Source of the DNA: Flavobacteriaceae bacterium PS02338
GTDB taxonomy: Bacteria > Bacteroidota > Bacteroidia > Sphingobacteriales > Sphingobacteriaceae
Direction: 5' to 3'
Assembly: GCA_029959615.1 (NCBI GenBank)
Contig: JASCOD010000002.1
Location: 62,001-126,000, forward strand
DNA length: 64,000 nucleotides
How positions within the stretch are numbered: the first letter of the stretch is position 1; each line of letters begins with the position of its first letter. The notes under the pieces were generated by a model. That model had not been told where the DNA came from and made no database searches. It saw only the letters and a program-made list of their open reading frames with translations. Both the position numbers and the translations under genes were made by a program. Positions 43,519-53,098 of this stretch are shown here, piece after piece.

Positions 43519-44864
43519 TGGAAGTTGCAGAACTCTTACGTAAATATAACATTGCAGCACCTAGATATACCAGTTATCCAACGGTACCTTATTGGGATAA
43601 CGAAAACTTTAATGAAGCTCAATGGAAAGGACGATTAGCGGAAGCTTATCGCGAGCACAAAGACGAAGGAATTAGCCTTTATATTCACTTGCCATTTTGT
43701 GAGAGCTTGTGTACTTATTGCGGTTGTAATACTCGTATTACTAAAAATCATAGTGTAGAATTACCTTACATTGATGCTTTATTGAAAGAATGGGCAATGT
43801 ATTGTGCATTGTTAGGCGAGCGACCAAAAATTAAAGAAATACATTTAGGAGGTGGTACACCTACTTTTTTTAGTGCTGCCAACTTGAAACAATTATTGGA
43901 AACTATTGCTGGGGCAACACATTTCGACAAAGATGCCTCTTGCTCTTTTGAAGGGCATCCCGATAATACTACGGAAGCTCATTTACAGATCTTACGTGAT
44001 TTGGGCTTCAGGCGATTGAGTTTGGGTATTCAAGATTTTGATCCCAAAGTGCAATTCATGATTAATCGTTACCAAACTCCGACACAGGTGCATGAAATCA
44101 CAAAGCTGTCTCGTAAAATGGGGTATCAATCGGTAAACTTTGATTTGATTTATGGTTTGCCCGGACAAACTAAAGAGGGGTTGGTAGAAACAATTATCGA
44201 TGTAATTGCCATCAGACCAGATCGCATTGCTTTTTATAGCTATGCTCATGTGCCATGGATCAAAGCTGGTCAGCGCCATTTTACTGAACGTGACATACCA
44301 CAGGGAGATGAAAAATTTGCTTTGTATCAAAAAGGGAGAGAAATGTTGGTGGCTGCAGGTTATGAGGAAATTGGTATGGATCATTTTGCTTTAAAAACTG
44401 ATAGTTTGTATATTGCAAGTAAGCAAAACAAACTACATCGCAACTTTATGGGCTATACAGATCAGCATACGCATATCTTGTTGGGCTTGGGGGTTTCTTC
44501 TATTAGTGATTGCGACACCGCTTTTGCACAAAATGCAAAAACTGTAGAAGAATATAAGCATCTTATTCAGGATGAGCAATTGGCCGTACAAAAAGGCCAT
44601 TTATTGAATGCGGAAGATCTTCAGATCAGAAAGCATATCCTTCGCTTAATGTGTCAAAGCAATACTTGTTTTACAGACGATATTCCAGAAGAAGTAGTTG
44701 AACGCCTACAGCCTATGGTTGATGATAGGTTGGTAGCTATCAGGAGTAAAGAGGTAAAGATATTGCCCTTGGGTAGATCTTTTCTGCGTAATGTGTGCAT
44801 GGCGTTCGACAACAGGCTATGGAAAAAACAGCCACAAACCCAATTATTTAGTGCATCAATTTAG
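43518..44864 (+). CDS. hemN: Oxygen-independent coproporphyrinogen III dehydrogenase
   Basis: 448 residues, normal length. Radical-SAM motif C-x3-C-x2-C at Cys61, Cys65, Cys68 (FCESLCTYCGCN), then LGGGTPTF, SFEGHPDNTT, LSLGIQDFDPKVQ and a HemN C-domain. It oxidises coproporphyrinogen III to protoporphyrinogen IX without O2, making heme for the oxidase encoded next. Start overlaps the previous stop by one base (TAATG), so translation is coupled. Regulated with the cco genes from the Fnr-like promoter. Confidence 0.95.
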   Translation: MEVAELLRKYNIAAPRYTSYPTVPYWDNENFNEAQWKGRLAEAYREHKDEGISLYIHLPFCESLCTYCGCNTRITKNHSVELPYIDALLKEWAMYCALLGERPKIKEIHLGGGTPTFFSAANLKQLLETIAGATHFDKDASCSFEGHPDNTTEAHLQILRDLGFRRLSLGIQDFDPKVQFMINRYQTPTQVHEITKLSRKMGYQSVNFDLIYGLPGQTKEGLVETIIDVIAIRPDRIAFYSYAHVPWIKAGQRHFTERDIPQGDEKFALYQKGREMLVAAGYEEIGMDHFALKTDSLYIASKQNKLHRNFMGYTDQHTHILLGLGVSSISDCDTAFAQNAKTVEEYKHLIQDEQLAVQKGHLLNAEDLQIRKHILRLMCQSNTCFTDDIPEEVVERLQPMVDDRLVAIRSKEVKILPLGRSFLRNVCMAFDNRLWKKQPQTQLFSASI

Positions 44865-44893
44865 AAGGAGTTAAGGATTTAAACGAAACTAGC

Positions 44894-44964
44894 GAACTGA
44901 TGCTGAACTAAATTCAGCATGACGGAGTGCAAATAACCGTCACCCTGAATTTATTTCAGGGGCT
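44894..44964. repeat. Dispersed palindromic repeat (GATGCTGAACTAAATT type), copy 2
   Basis: GATGCTGAACTAAATTCAGCATGACG forms one stem; CGTCACCCTGAATTTATTTCAGGG forms the second. Related to 30936-31032. It sits between hemN and ccoI without an obvious terminator. Confidence 0.65.
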
Positions 44965-45005
44965 GTTAGGCACGAAGTTTAAATTAAATAGAAAGAAATC
45001 AAACT

Positions 45006-47402
45006 ATGAGCAATTCAACCGTTACCCATCAAGCTTCTGTTTGTTACCACTGTGGCGATAAGTTACCTGCTATTAAATTAAGTTTTGATGAAAAAGACTT
45101 TTGCTGTGTAGGCTGCCAAGGCGTATATCAGATTTTGTCTGAGAATAACATGTGTAATTACTACGCATATAATGATACTCCGGGGCAGCGAATAAAAGAC
45201 GATGGGCATTTTGAATATCTAGATGAAGCTAGCATTATTACACAACTCATCAATTATAAAGACAAAGAGAATTCGATAGTTACTTTTTATATTCCTGCTA
45301 TCCATTGTAGTTCTTGTATTTGGTTGTTGGAACATCTCTACAAAATCAATCCAGCCATTTTTAGCTCACGCATAGACTTTTTGAAGAAAGAGGTAACCAT
45401 CAGTTATAAACACGAAAATGTTTCTCTACGTGAGGTAGTCGAAGTACTAAATCAAATTGGTTATGAGCCATTGATCAGCTTGCAGGATGTAGTGAAGGAG
45501 AAAGGGAACTCGGTTAATAAGCAGCTGATTTGGAAAATTGCCATTGCTGGTTTCTGTATGGGCAATGTGATGCTTTTCAGTTTTCCAGAATATTTTGGTT
45601 TATCCGCTTTGGAAAAGGAGTTTCAGTATTTGTTTGCCTGGTTAAATTTGGCGTTTTGTGTACCAGTAACTTTCTATTGCGCTAGAGATTATTTCACTTC
45701 TGCTATAGCAAGTTTAAAACAGAAATTTGTAAATCTAGATACACCGCTTGCGCTCATTATAGCAGTACTATTTATACGTACTGCTGTTTCTACTATTTTT
45801 AATGATGGACCAGGTTTTGGTGATACTTTAACAGGATTGGTTTTTTTATTACTGATGGGAAAATGGGTAAAACAACGTACCTATCACCATATTTCATTCG
45901 ATAGGGATTATCGCTCTTATTTTCCGATTGCGATTACTACCCTTAAAGATAACCGGGAAAAACCGGTAGCCATTAGTGAAATAGCCGTTGGGGATCGGCT
46001 ATTGATACGCAATGGCGAATTAGTGCCAGCCGATGCCATCTTAATGAAGGGAGATGCTTGGTTGGACATGAGTTTCGTAACTGGCGAAGCCGAGCCTCAG
46101 CAAAAGGTTTTGGGTGAAATCGTATATGCTGGCGGAAGGCAAATGGGAGAAGCTATTGAGCTTGAAGTAGTAAAGCCGGCTTCGCAAAGTTACTTAACAG
46201 GCTTATGGAACAAGGAGTTCTATAAAACTGATTTCAAAAAGAGAACCTTCAATGATAGTATTGCCAAATATTTCAGTATTGGGGTTTTTGTAGTGGCGTT
46301 TGCCGCTACCGGTTATTGGTTGTGGCAAAATGATAGTGCAAAAGCTTGGTCGGCATTTACCGCGGTAGTTATTGTGGCTTGCCCTTGTGTATTAGCTTTA
46401 AGCACACCATTTACACTTTCAGCTATTCTTTCTGTATTCGATAAAAAGGGTTTTTACGTAAAAAATACGGATGCCGTAGAGAAATTGGCAGATTTGGATA
46501 CGGTAGTTTTCGATAAAACTGGAACATTGACCAGTACACACAATTCTGAAATCCGTTTCGAAGGTAATTTAACTCCAGGAGAGAAACTGTTAGTTGCTTC
46601 ATTACTGTACAATTCTTCACATCCTTTGAGCAGGCAAGTGCTAAAGGTTTTAAATCCGAGTAAAATTTATGCCATAGCCAAATACAATGAAGTAGTAGGT
46701 AAAGGCATAATGGGGGTTGTTAACGGTAGGATGGTTTATGCTGGTAGTAAGCGTGCTCTACCTTTTGAGGTAAATATGGTTAGCAGCAAAGAAAATAGCG
46801 GCGTGCACGTCATGATCGATGAAGTATATAAAGGCTGTTTTTCGGTAGATCAGCAATGGAGGGAGGGAATCACTTCGTTAATTGGCGACTTAAGTGAAGA
46901 TTATGATTTAAAAGTGCTCTCTGGGGATACAAATAAAGATGAGCAAATGTTGAAGGCTGTTTTTAAACCTTCTACGCCAATCCTCTTTAACCAAAGTCCT
47001 CATCAGAAGTTAGAAGCGATTAAAGCTTTACAGGCTAGAGAAAAAAAAGTGATGATGCTAGGTGATGGTTTGAATGATGCCGGAGCTTTAAAGCAAGCTA
47101 ATTTTGGTGTAGCAATTACAGACAATATCAACAATTTTACGCCAGGTTGCGATGCTATCATGAGTGGTAGTTCCTTAGGGTTATTGCCCAACTTTATTCA
47201 GTTAAGTAAGGATGGCTTAACCACCATTAAAATCAGCTTTGCAATAGCCACATCGTATAATCTGATTGGAGTTTACTATGCCGTTCAGGGTACTTTATAT
47301 CCACTGGTTGCGGCTATTTTAATGCCTATTAGTACGATTACAATTATCAGTTTTACAAGTTTAGCTACGAGATATTTTGCTAGGAAAAATGGGTTAAAAT
47401 AG
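45006..47402 (+). CDS. ccoI: Cation-transporting P-type ATPase for oxidase copper supply
   Basis: 798 residues. An N-terminal Cys-rich zinc-ribbon-like part (CYHCGDK, DFCCVGCQG) and an HMA-like domain with HCSSC (about residue 100) come before about eight membrane spans. CPC motif at 459-461 (ACPCVLALS), phosphorylation motif DKTGTLT at Asp503, and GDGLNDAGAL hinge are all intact. This is the FixI/CcoI layout, supplying copper to the CuB site of cbb3 oxidase. It heads the cco gene set and is followed by ccoS. Confidence 0.93.
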   Translation: MSNSTVTHQASVCYHCGDKLPAIKLSFDEKDFCCVGCQGVYQILSENNMCNYYAYNDTPGQRIKDDGHFEYLDEASIITQLINYKDKENSIVTFYIPAIHCSSCIWLLEHLYKINPAIFSSRIDFLKKEVTISYKHENVSLREVVEVLNQIGYEPLISLQDVVKEKGNSVNKQLIWKIAIAGFCMGNVMLFSFPEYFGLSALEKEFQYLFAWLNLAFCVPVTFYCARDYFTSAIASLKQKFVNLDTPLALIIAVLFIRTAVSTIFNDGPGFGDTLTGLVFLLLMGKWVKQRTYHHISFDRDYRSYFPIAITTLKDNREKPVAISEIAVGDRLLIRNGELVPADAILMKGDAWLDMSFVTGEAEPQQKVLGEIVYAGGRQMGEAIELEVVKPASQSYLTGLWNKEFYKTDFKKRTFNDSIAKYFSIGVFVVAFAATGYWLWQNDSAKAWSAFTAVVIVACPCVLALSTPFTLSAILSVFDKKGFYVKNTDAVEKLADLDTVVFDKTGTLTSTHNSEIRFEGNLTPGEKLLVASLLYNSSHPLSRQVLKVLNPSKIYAIAKYNEVVGKGIMGVVNGRMVYAGSKRALPFEVNMVSSKENSGVHVMIDEVYKGCFSVDQQWREGITSLIGDLSEDYDLKVLSGDTNKDEQMLKAVFKPSTPILFNQSPHQKLEAIKALQAREKKVMMLGDGLNDAGALKQANFGVAITDNINNFTPGCDAIMSGSSLGLLPNFIQLSKDGLTTIKISFAIATSYNLIGVYYAVQGTLYPLVAAILMPISTITIISFTSLATRYFARKNGLK

Positions 47403-47500
47403 GGGACAGGTATTAGTGGTCAGGTGTCAGTTAGTACTGTCCAGCTCCCTTTCCTCAATGACTAATAAACCAATCACCAATGAACTAATAATCAAAAGTT

Positions 47501-47689
47501 ATGAATATACTTTACTTTTTAATCGGATGTAGTGTACTAGTTGCACTGGTCTTTCTAGGAGCCTTCTTTTGGGCACTTAAAAGCGGTCAGCACGATGATA
47601 TTTATACGCCTAGCGTAAGAATTCTCTTCGACGATGAAGTGAAAAACGTAACTGATGAAAAAAGTGATAATAATCACATTTCAGACTAA
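47501..47689 (+). CDS. ccoS: cbb3 oxidase maturation protein CcoS
   Basis: 62 residues: one membrane span (LYFLIGCSVLVALVFLGAFF) followed by WALKSGQHDD, the invariant CcoS start of the cytoplasmic tail. Needed in other bacteria for cofactor insertion into the oxidase. Lies between ccoI and ccoNO as usual. The 98-bp gap before it contains a GGTATTAGTGGTCAGG-type extragenic repeat. Confidence 0.9.
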   Translation: MNILYFLIGCSVLVALVFLGAFFWALKSGQHDDIYTPSVRILFDDEVKNVTDEKSDNNHISD

Positions 47690-47761
47690 TACTTATCATC
47701 AGCAGTGCTTCGACACTGTAATAACTTTGTCATAAACATTACAAATCTATTTCTATTCATT

Positions 47762-49903
47762 ATGCAGCTAGAAAAATTTACCTACGACAATAAGATTGTA
47801 CGAGATTTCGGTATTGCAACCATCGTATGGGGTATTATCGGAATGCTAGTAGGATTACTTGTCGCCACGCAACTGTTTTCGCCAAGCATGAACTTGGGCA
47901 ATCAGTACACTACTTTTGGTCGTATCAGACCGCTTCACACCAATGCAGTAATTTTCGCCTTTGTGGGTAACGCTATTTTCATGGGGGTTTATTACTCGTT
48001 ACAACGTTTGCTAAAAGCAAGAATGTTCAGTAATGCATTAAGTAAAATTCACTTTTGGGGTTGGCAACTGATCATTGTTTCAGCGGTGATTACCTTGCCT
48101 TTAGGTATTACTTCATCGCATGAGTATGCAGAGTTAGAATGGCCAATTGATATCGCTATTACCCTAATTTGGGTGGTTTTTGGTATCAATATGTTCGGTA
48201 CCATTATCAAACGTAGAGAAAGGCACTTGTACGTAGCCATTTGGTTCTACATCGCTACTTTCGTAACTATTGCGGTATTGCATATTGTAAATTCTTTTCA
48301 GCTGCCAATATCTTTCTTAAAAAGTTACTATGTTTTTGCTGGTGTACAAGATGCCTTGGTACAATGGTGGTACGGACACAATGCAGTTGCGTTTTTCTTA
48401 ACTACACCATATTTAGGGATGATGTATTACTTCTTGCCTAAAATGGCTAATAGACCAGTGTATTCTTATAAACTAAGTATCCTTCACTTTTGGTCGCTAA
48501 TTTTCATCTATATCTGGGCTGGTCCTCACCACCTGTTGTATACTTCCTTACCAGGATGGGCACAATCTTTAGGGGTAGCTTTCTCCATCATGCTAATTGC
48601 ACCAAGTTGGGGCGGTATGATCAATGGTTTATTAACCTTACGTGGCGCTTGGGATAAAGTTCGTGAAGACGTAACCTTGAAATTCATGGTAGTGGCACTT
48701 ACCGCTTACGGTATGGCGACTTTTGAAGGCCCAATGTTATCGCTAAAACAAATTAATGGCGTAGCTCACTTTACCGACTGGATTGTAGCTCACGTACACG
48801 TAGGTGCTTTAGGATGGAATGGTTTCTTGACTTTTGGTGTATTGTACTGGTTAATCCCACGTATTTATAAAACAGAGTTGTTCTCTAAAAAACTGGCTTC
48901 TTTCCACTTCTGGATTGGAACCTTAGGGATCTTGTTTTATGCTATCCCTATGTATTGGGCTGGTTTTACACAAGGCTTAATGTGGAAAGAGTTTACAGAC
49001 GAAGGTTTGTTGAAATATGCTAACTTCTTAACCACTACGCTGCAAATTATTCCAATGCATATTTTACGTTCTATTGGTGGTGCATTGTATCTAATAGGAG
49101 CTATTGCGATGACTTACAACTTGGCGAAAACCATGTTGAAAGGTAAGTTGGTCGCGAATGAAGCTGCAGAAGCAATGCCTTTAGAAAAGGAAATCACTAA
49201 CGAAGATCCTGCTGATAAAAAATGGCATAGAATATTGGAGCGTAAACCAATGAAATTCATGGTGATTTCTATGATTGTGATTTTAATTGGTGGTATGGTA
49301 GAAATGATGCCAACATTCACTATCGAGAGTAACGTGCCAACTATAGCCAGTGTGAAACCTTATTCTCCACTAGAATTAGAAGGTAGAGATTTGTATATCA
49401 AAGAGGGATGTGTGAACTGTCACTCGCAAACTATCCGTCCATTTAGGTCAGAAACTGAGCGTTATGGCGAATATAGTAAAGCAGGAGAGTTTGTTTACGA
49501 CCATCCATTCTTGTGGGGAAGTAAGCGTACAGGCCCCGATTTACATCGTATTGGTGGTAAATATTCTAACGCTTGGCACTATAATCACATGTTAGACCCA
49601 ACGTCAATGTCTCCAGGAAGTATCATGCCTTCGTATCCATGGTTAATTACTCAAAAGTTAGATATCAGTATGACTGAAGCTAAAATTAGAGCAATGCAAA
49701 CTTTAGGTGTGCCATATAGAGAGAATTTTGATGCCGTTGCGCAAGCAAAGTTGAAAGAACAAGCAGAGACAATAGCTGCAGACTTGAAGCAAAATAACAT
49801 TGATGTGAAAAGTGATAGGGAGATCATAGCGCTAATTGCTTATCTGCAACGTATGGGTACCGACATCAAAGCAAACAAAACAACCATTCCATCTAACCAG
49901 TAA
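47762..49903 (+). CDS. ccoNO: cbb3-type cytochrome c oxidase subunits I and II fused (CcoN-CcoO)
   Basis: 713 residues from ATG at 47762 (a GTG frame start at 47705 would add 19). CcoN part (about 1-490): 12 spans, heme histidines in RPLHTNAVIF, WYGHNAVAFF, GPHHLLYT and VAHVHVGALGW. CcoO part (about 500-713): one span (FMVISMIVILIGGMVEMM), then ERDLYIKE-like helix GRDLYIKEGCVNCHSQ (Cys550, Cys553, His554) and MPSYPWL with the axial Met. The fusion is typical of Bacteroidota. It reduces O2 at low concentration and pumps protons. Confidence 0.95.
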   Translation: MQLEKFTYDNKIVRDFGIATIVWGIIGMLVGLLVATQLFSPSMNLGNQYTTFGRIRPLHTNAVIFAFVGNAIFMGVYYSLQRLLKARMFSNALSKIHFWGWQLIIVSAVITLPLGITSSHEYAELEWPIDIAITLIWVVFGINMFGTIIKRRERHLYVAIWFYIATFVTIAVLHIVNSFQLPISFLKSYYVFAGVQDALVQWWYGHNAVAFFLTTPYLGMMYYFLPKMANRPVYSYKLSILHFWSLIFIYIWAGPHHLLYTSLPGWAQSLGVAFSIMLIAPSWGGMINGLLTLRGAWDKVREDVTLKFMVVALTAYGMATFEGPMLSLKQINGVAHFTDWIVAHVHVGALGWNGFLTFGVLYWLIPRIYKTELFSKKLASFHFWIGTLGILFYAIPMYWAGFTQGLMWKEFTDEGLLKYANFLTTTLQIIPMHILRSIGGALYLIGAIAMTYNLAKTMLKGKLVANEAAEAMPLEKEITNEDPADKKWHRILERKPMKFMVISMIVILIGGMVEMMPTFTIESNVPTIASVKPYSPLELEGRDLYIKEGCVNCHSQTIRPFRSETERYGEYSKAGEFVYDHPFLWGSKRTGPDLHRIGGKYSNAWHYNHMLDPTSMSPGSIMPSYPWLITQKLDISMTEAKIRAMQTLGVPYRENFDAVAQAKLKEQAETIAADLKQNNIDVKSDREIIALIAYLQRMGTDIKANKTTIPSNQ

Positions 49904-49907
49904 AATT

Positions 49908-50093
49908 ATGTTTAAGCAAATAAAAGATCTAGCAGGCGGTGAGTTTTATCTCATCGCATCACTGCTCATATTTATGGTTTTCTTCATTATGGTAGGTGTT
50001 TACCTCATCAAAATGAACAAGGCACACATCGCGGAAATGAGTAATCTACCTATTAACGAACCTCAAACAGCAGACGGATATGAAGAAGTTTAG
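49908..50093 (+). CDS. ccoQ: cbb3 oxidase small subunit CcoQ
   Basis: 61 residues from ATG at 49908, 4 bp after the ccoNO stop. One membrane span (LIASLLIFMVFFIMVGVYLI) and a polar tail. It fits FixQ/CcoQ in size and place. Its end overlaps the ccoP start by 14 bp. Confidence 0.85.
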   Translation: MFKQIKDLAGGEFYLIASLLIFMVFFIMVGVYLIKMNKAHIAEMSNLPINEPQTADGYEEV

Positions 50094-51006
50094 TTTATTG
50101 ATGATGTTATTGGCTACAGCTTTTGGTTCATTTGCACAAGAAGCTGCAGCAGCTGCGGAAGAGGAAACCAAAGTCGTAATTCCAGAACCATCTTTGGGTA
50201 TCAGTACTACAGAATTATTGATCATTACTTTATTGTTGTTTTCAATTATCCTGTTGTTTGTAGCCATCACTTTGTATAAGAGCTTTAAAGTGATTTATCA
50301 AGAGCGTTTAAATCCAACGCCTTATAAAACAAGAGATGATAAGCTTCTAGAATATGAAGAATGGAAAAAGCAAAGTGGAGAAAAAACAAGTATTTGGACT
50401 AAGCTTTTAAGCTTAAAGCCACTTTCGGCGGAGAAAGATTTGGAAATTCCGCATGCTTATGATGGTATTAAGGAGTTGAATAATCCTGTTCCTGCTTGGT
50501 TTAACGTGCTTTTTTATGGTACATTAATTTTTGCTGCCGGATACCTTTACTATTATCATATTGGTGAGCATGGCGAAAGACAGGACGATGAATATAAAAC
50601 AGAAATGGCAAAGGCCGATTTAGCAAAACAGAAATTTTTGGCAAAATCTGCTTCTTCGGTAGATGAAAACAGTGTGAAAGTAGACCCGTCACAAATTGCG
50701 GTAGGTAAAGGCGTATTCGATGCTAACTGTATCGCTTGTCATGGTCAAAATGGTGAAGGTTTAGTTGGCCCTAACTTAACGGATGAATTCTGGTTACATG
50801 GCGGAAGTGTGAAAGATGTATTTAAAGTAATTAAGTACGGTGTACCAGAAAAAGGAATGGTTAGCTGGGAGAAAAACATGAGTTCGGCCAATATTAGTGC
50901 CGTAACCAATTATATTTTATCGTTACAAGGTTCTAAACCAGCGAATCCTAAAGCGCCACAAGGTGAAAAATATGATGCTGCGGCTGCAGAAGCTGTAGCG
51001 AATTAA
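50080..51006 (+). CDS. ccoP: cbb3 oxidase subunit III, one-heme form (CcoP)
   Basis: 308 residues: signal-like span (MKKFSLLMMLLATAFGSFAQ), an Ala/Glu linker, spans near 45-68 and 150-165 (AWFNVLFYGTLIFAAGYLYY), and a single cytochrome c domain (about 205-290) with CIACH at 217-221 and the Met ligand in GMVSWEKNM. Proteobacterial CcoP carries two hemes; only one motif is present here. It passes electrons to CcoO. Overlaps ccoQ by 14 bp, so translation is coupled. Confidence 0.92.
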   Translation: MKKFSLLMMLLATAFGSFAQEAAAAAEEETKVVIPEPSLGISTTELLIITLLLFSIILLFVAITLYKSFKVIYQERLNPTPYKTRDDKLLEYEEWKKQSGEKTSIWTKLLSLKPLSAEKDLEIPHAYDGIKELNNPVPAWFNVLFYGTLIFAAGYLYYYHIGEHGERQDDEYKTEMAKADLAKQKFLAKSASSVDENSVKVDPSQIAVGKGVFDANCIACHGQNGEGLVGPNLTDEFWLHGGSVKDVFKVIKYGVPEKGMVSWEKNMSSANISAVTNYILSLQGSKPANPKAPQGEKYDAAAAEAVAN

Positions 51007-51008
51007 AA

Positions 51009-51119
51009 CTCTCTGGCTGCGCTATCTTTCCCTAAAAGGAGAGAGTAGCGAAATTGGTTAAGCAACTTGGTAATTCTCTCCCTTTGGGGAGAGATCCCGA
51101 TTTATCCGGAGAGAGGGGG
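51009..51119. mobile_element. Variant of the CCCTCTCT inverted-repeat family, copy D
   Basis: Ends CTCTCTGGCTGCGCTATCT and GGAGAGAGGGG are inverted as in copies A-C near 16-18 kb, and the interior has TTTCCCTAAAAGGAGAGAG and CTCTCCCTTTGGGGAGAG mini-hairpins. The middle is diverged. It lies in the gap between ccoP and ccoG and creates a false upstream extension of the ccoG frame. Confidence 0.55.
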
Positions 51120-51168
51120 AATATCATTGCTTAACAACGTAATAAAACAAGTGCAGAAAGATATAGAG

Positions 51169-52548
51169 ATGGCAAAATCCCAAAACAATAACAAAAAAGA
51201 GAGCATTAAGAGCGGGGGCAGAACGTTCCTTTACCCTAAAAAACCTCATGGTAAATTATACAACCAAAGGAAATGGGTAAGTTACGTATTGCTCCTGCTT
51301 TTGTTTTCTAGTCCTTTTATTAAACTTAACGGAGAGCAATTGATATTGCTTAACTTTCTAGAAAGAAAGTTCGTATTTGTTGGGTTGATCTTTACGCCAC
51401 AGGATTTTTATCTCTTCGCTTTGGCGATGCTGATCATGGTGCTATTTATTGTTTGTTTTACGGTAATATTAGGTAGGCTATGGTGTGGCTGGGTTTGTCC
51501 ACAAACCATTTTTATGGAGATGGTTTTCCGTAGAATTGAATACTGGATAGAGGGAGATGCTAACCAACAAAAGAAATTAGATGCACAAGAATGGAATGCG
51601 GAGAAGGTATTCAAAAAAGGCATTAAACACTTTTTGTTTCTAGTGATTTCATTCTTAATCTCTAACGTTTTCTTAGCGTATATCATTAGCTCAGATAAAC
51701 TTTATGAAATCATTACCGAACCCGTAAGTGAGCATACAATAGGTTTTATATCTATATGGATTTTTACTTTCATCTTCTACGGTGTTTTCTCTTACGTAAG
51801 GGAAGTAGTTTGTACGGTTATTTGTCCTTATGGTAGGCTGCAGGGTGTTTTGCTGGATAATAAGAGTTTAATCGTTGCTTATGATGAAACCCGTGGCGAA
51901 CCACGTGGGCGCATCCAAAAAACTGTGGATCAAAGTTTAAAAGGCGATTGTATTGACTGTAGCTTATGTGTACAGGTTTGTCCAACGGGGATTGACATTA
52001 GGCAAGGAACACAATTGGAATGTGTAAATTGTACTGCTTGTATAGATGCTTGCGATGAGGTGATGCTAAAAATTGGTAAGCCTGAAAAGTTGATAGGCTT
52101 CTATAATCACGACTTTATCCAGAGTAGAAATAAATTTAAATTGGGCGCTAGAGCTTATGGTTATGCGATTGTTTTAGTGTTGGTCATCATCATTTTTTCA
52201 TCTTTAATATATAAAAGGGAGGATGTGCAGACGACAGTTTTAAGAGCTAGTGGTACTCTGTATCAAAAACGTCCAGATGGGACTATAGCTAATTTATATA
52301 ACGCAGAATTAATTAATAAAACCAATAAGGATATTAAATTTGTATTTAAATCTGCGGATGTAAAAGATAAAATAGAGTTTATACAGGGCGATACAATTTT
52401 ACCAAAAGAGGGCTCAGCACATTTAACTTTTTTCTTAATTAAGCAACCTAAAAATATTAACGAGTTTAAAAGTAAGGTTAATTTCGAGGTAGAAGTAGAA
52501 GGTAAGGTGATTAGTAATACAAGTACAACTTTCTTCTCGCAACCTTAG
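51169..52548 (+). CDS. ccoG: cbb3 oxidase accessory protein CcoG
   Basis: 459 residues from MAKSQNNNKK; a frame start at 51067 lies within repeat element D and is rejected. Features: PKKPHGKLYNQRKWVSYVLL start, about five spans, C-x-W-VCPQTIF motif (CGWVCPQ), two 4Fe-4S sites beginning at Cys261 (CIDCSLCVQVCP and CVNCTACIDAC), and a C-terminal Ig-like periplasmic domain. The RdxA/FixG family is involved in oxidase assembly and copper reduction. Confidence 0.92.
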   Translation: MAKSQNNNKKESIKSGGRTFLYPKKPHGKLYNQRKWVSYVLLLLLFSSPFIKLNGEQLILLNFLERKFVFVGLIFTPQDFYLFALAMLIMVLFIVCFTVILGRLWCGWVCPQTIFMEMVFRRIEYWIEGDANQQKKLDAQEWNAEKVFKKGIKHFLFLVISFLISNVFLAYIISSDKLYEIITEPVSEHTIGFISIWIFTFIFYGVFSYVREVVCTVICPYGRLQGVLLDNKSLIVAYDETRGEPRGRIQKTVDQSLKGDCIDCSLCVQVCPTGIDIRQGTQLECVNCTACIDACDEVMLKIGKPEKLIGFYNHDFIQSRNKFKLGARAYGYAIVLVLVIIIFSSLIYKREDVQTTVLRASGTLYQKRPDGTIANLYNAELINKTNKDIKFVFKSADVKDKIEFIQGDTILPKEGSAHLTFFLIKQPKNINEFKSKVNFEVEVEGKVISNTSTTFFSQP

Positions 52549-52557
52549 TCTGCGAGC

Positions 52558-52643
52558 CGTCATTGCGAGGTACGAAGCAATCTTATAACATTATATAAAT
52601 GCGATACTAACGCATTAGGATTGCTTCGTACCTCGCAATGACG
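52558..52643. repeat. 25-bp perfect inverted repeat between ccoG and ccoH
   Basis: CGTCATTGCGAGGTACGAAG plus CAATC (52558-52582) and its exact complement (52619-52643) flank 36 bp with a small inner ATGCG/CGCAT stem. This belongs to the CGTCATTGCGAGG...GCAATC repeats common in Bacteroidota genomes. It sits inside the operon. Confidence 0.75.
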
Positions 52644-52669
52644 AAGGAAAATAAATAAAAAACAAGAAA

Positions 52670-53098
52670 ATGAATTGGGGAACGAAACTAGTTTTAGGAA
52701 TGGCAGCTTTCATGTCGTTCATTATTGGAATGGTGGTTTATATGTTCAAGCAGCATGGTAACGATTCGTTGGTAGAGGAAGATTACTATGAAAAAGGCAT
52801 CAATTATGATAAGGAGTATGACGCAAAAAGCAACACCTTAAATGATGATGCAGCTCCTATAATTAAACTTAGCAAAACTCAGCTGATTATACAGTTGAAA
52901 GATGCTGCAGATTACCAGTTGACCTTAATGCGCCCATCTGCCAAAGAAAAAGATATCAAAAGCAGTGGTAAAACTATTGGCGATGGAAATCTAATTATCA
53001 TTGAAGCAGGTAACTTAGATAAAGGACTTTGGTCATTGAAATTAGGTTGGCGCTCGAACGGGAAAGATTATCTATTTACAAAAGATATTACCATATGA
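52670..53098 (+). CDS. ccoH: cbb3 oxidase accessory protein CcoH/FixH
   Basis: 142 residues: one N-terminal span (LVLGMAAFMSFIIGMVVYMF), then DSLVEEDYYEKGINYDKEYD, a FixH family hallmark, and a beta-rich periplasmic domain. Needed for oxidase assembly in other bacteria. Its stop codon overlaps the start of the next gene (ATGA). Confidence 0.88.
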   Translation: MNWGTKLVLGMAAFMSFIIGMVVYMFKQHGNDSLVEEDYYEKGINYDKEYDAKSNTLNDDAAPIIKLSKTQLIIQLKDAADYQLTLMRPSAKEKDIKSSGKTIGDGNLIIIEAGNLDKGLWSLKLGWRSNGKDYLFTKDITI

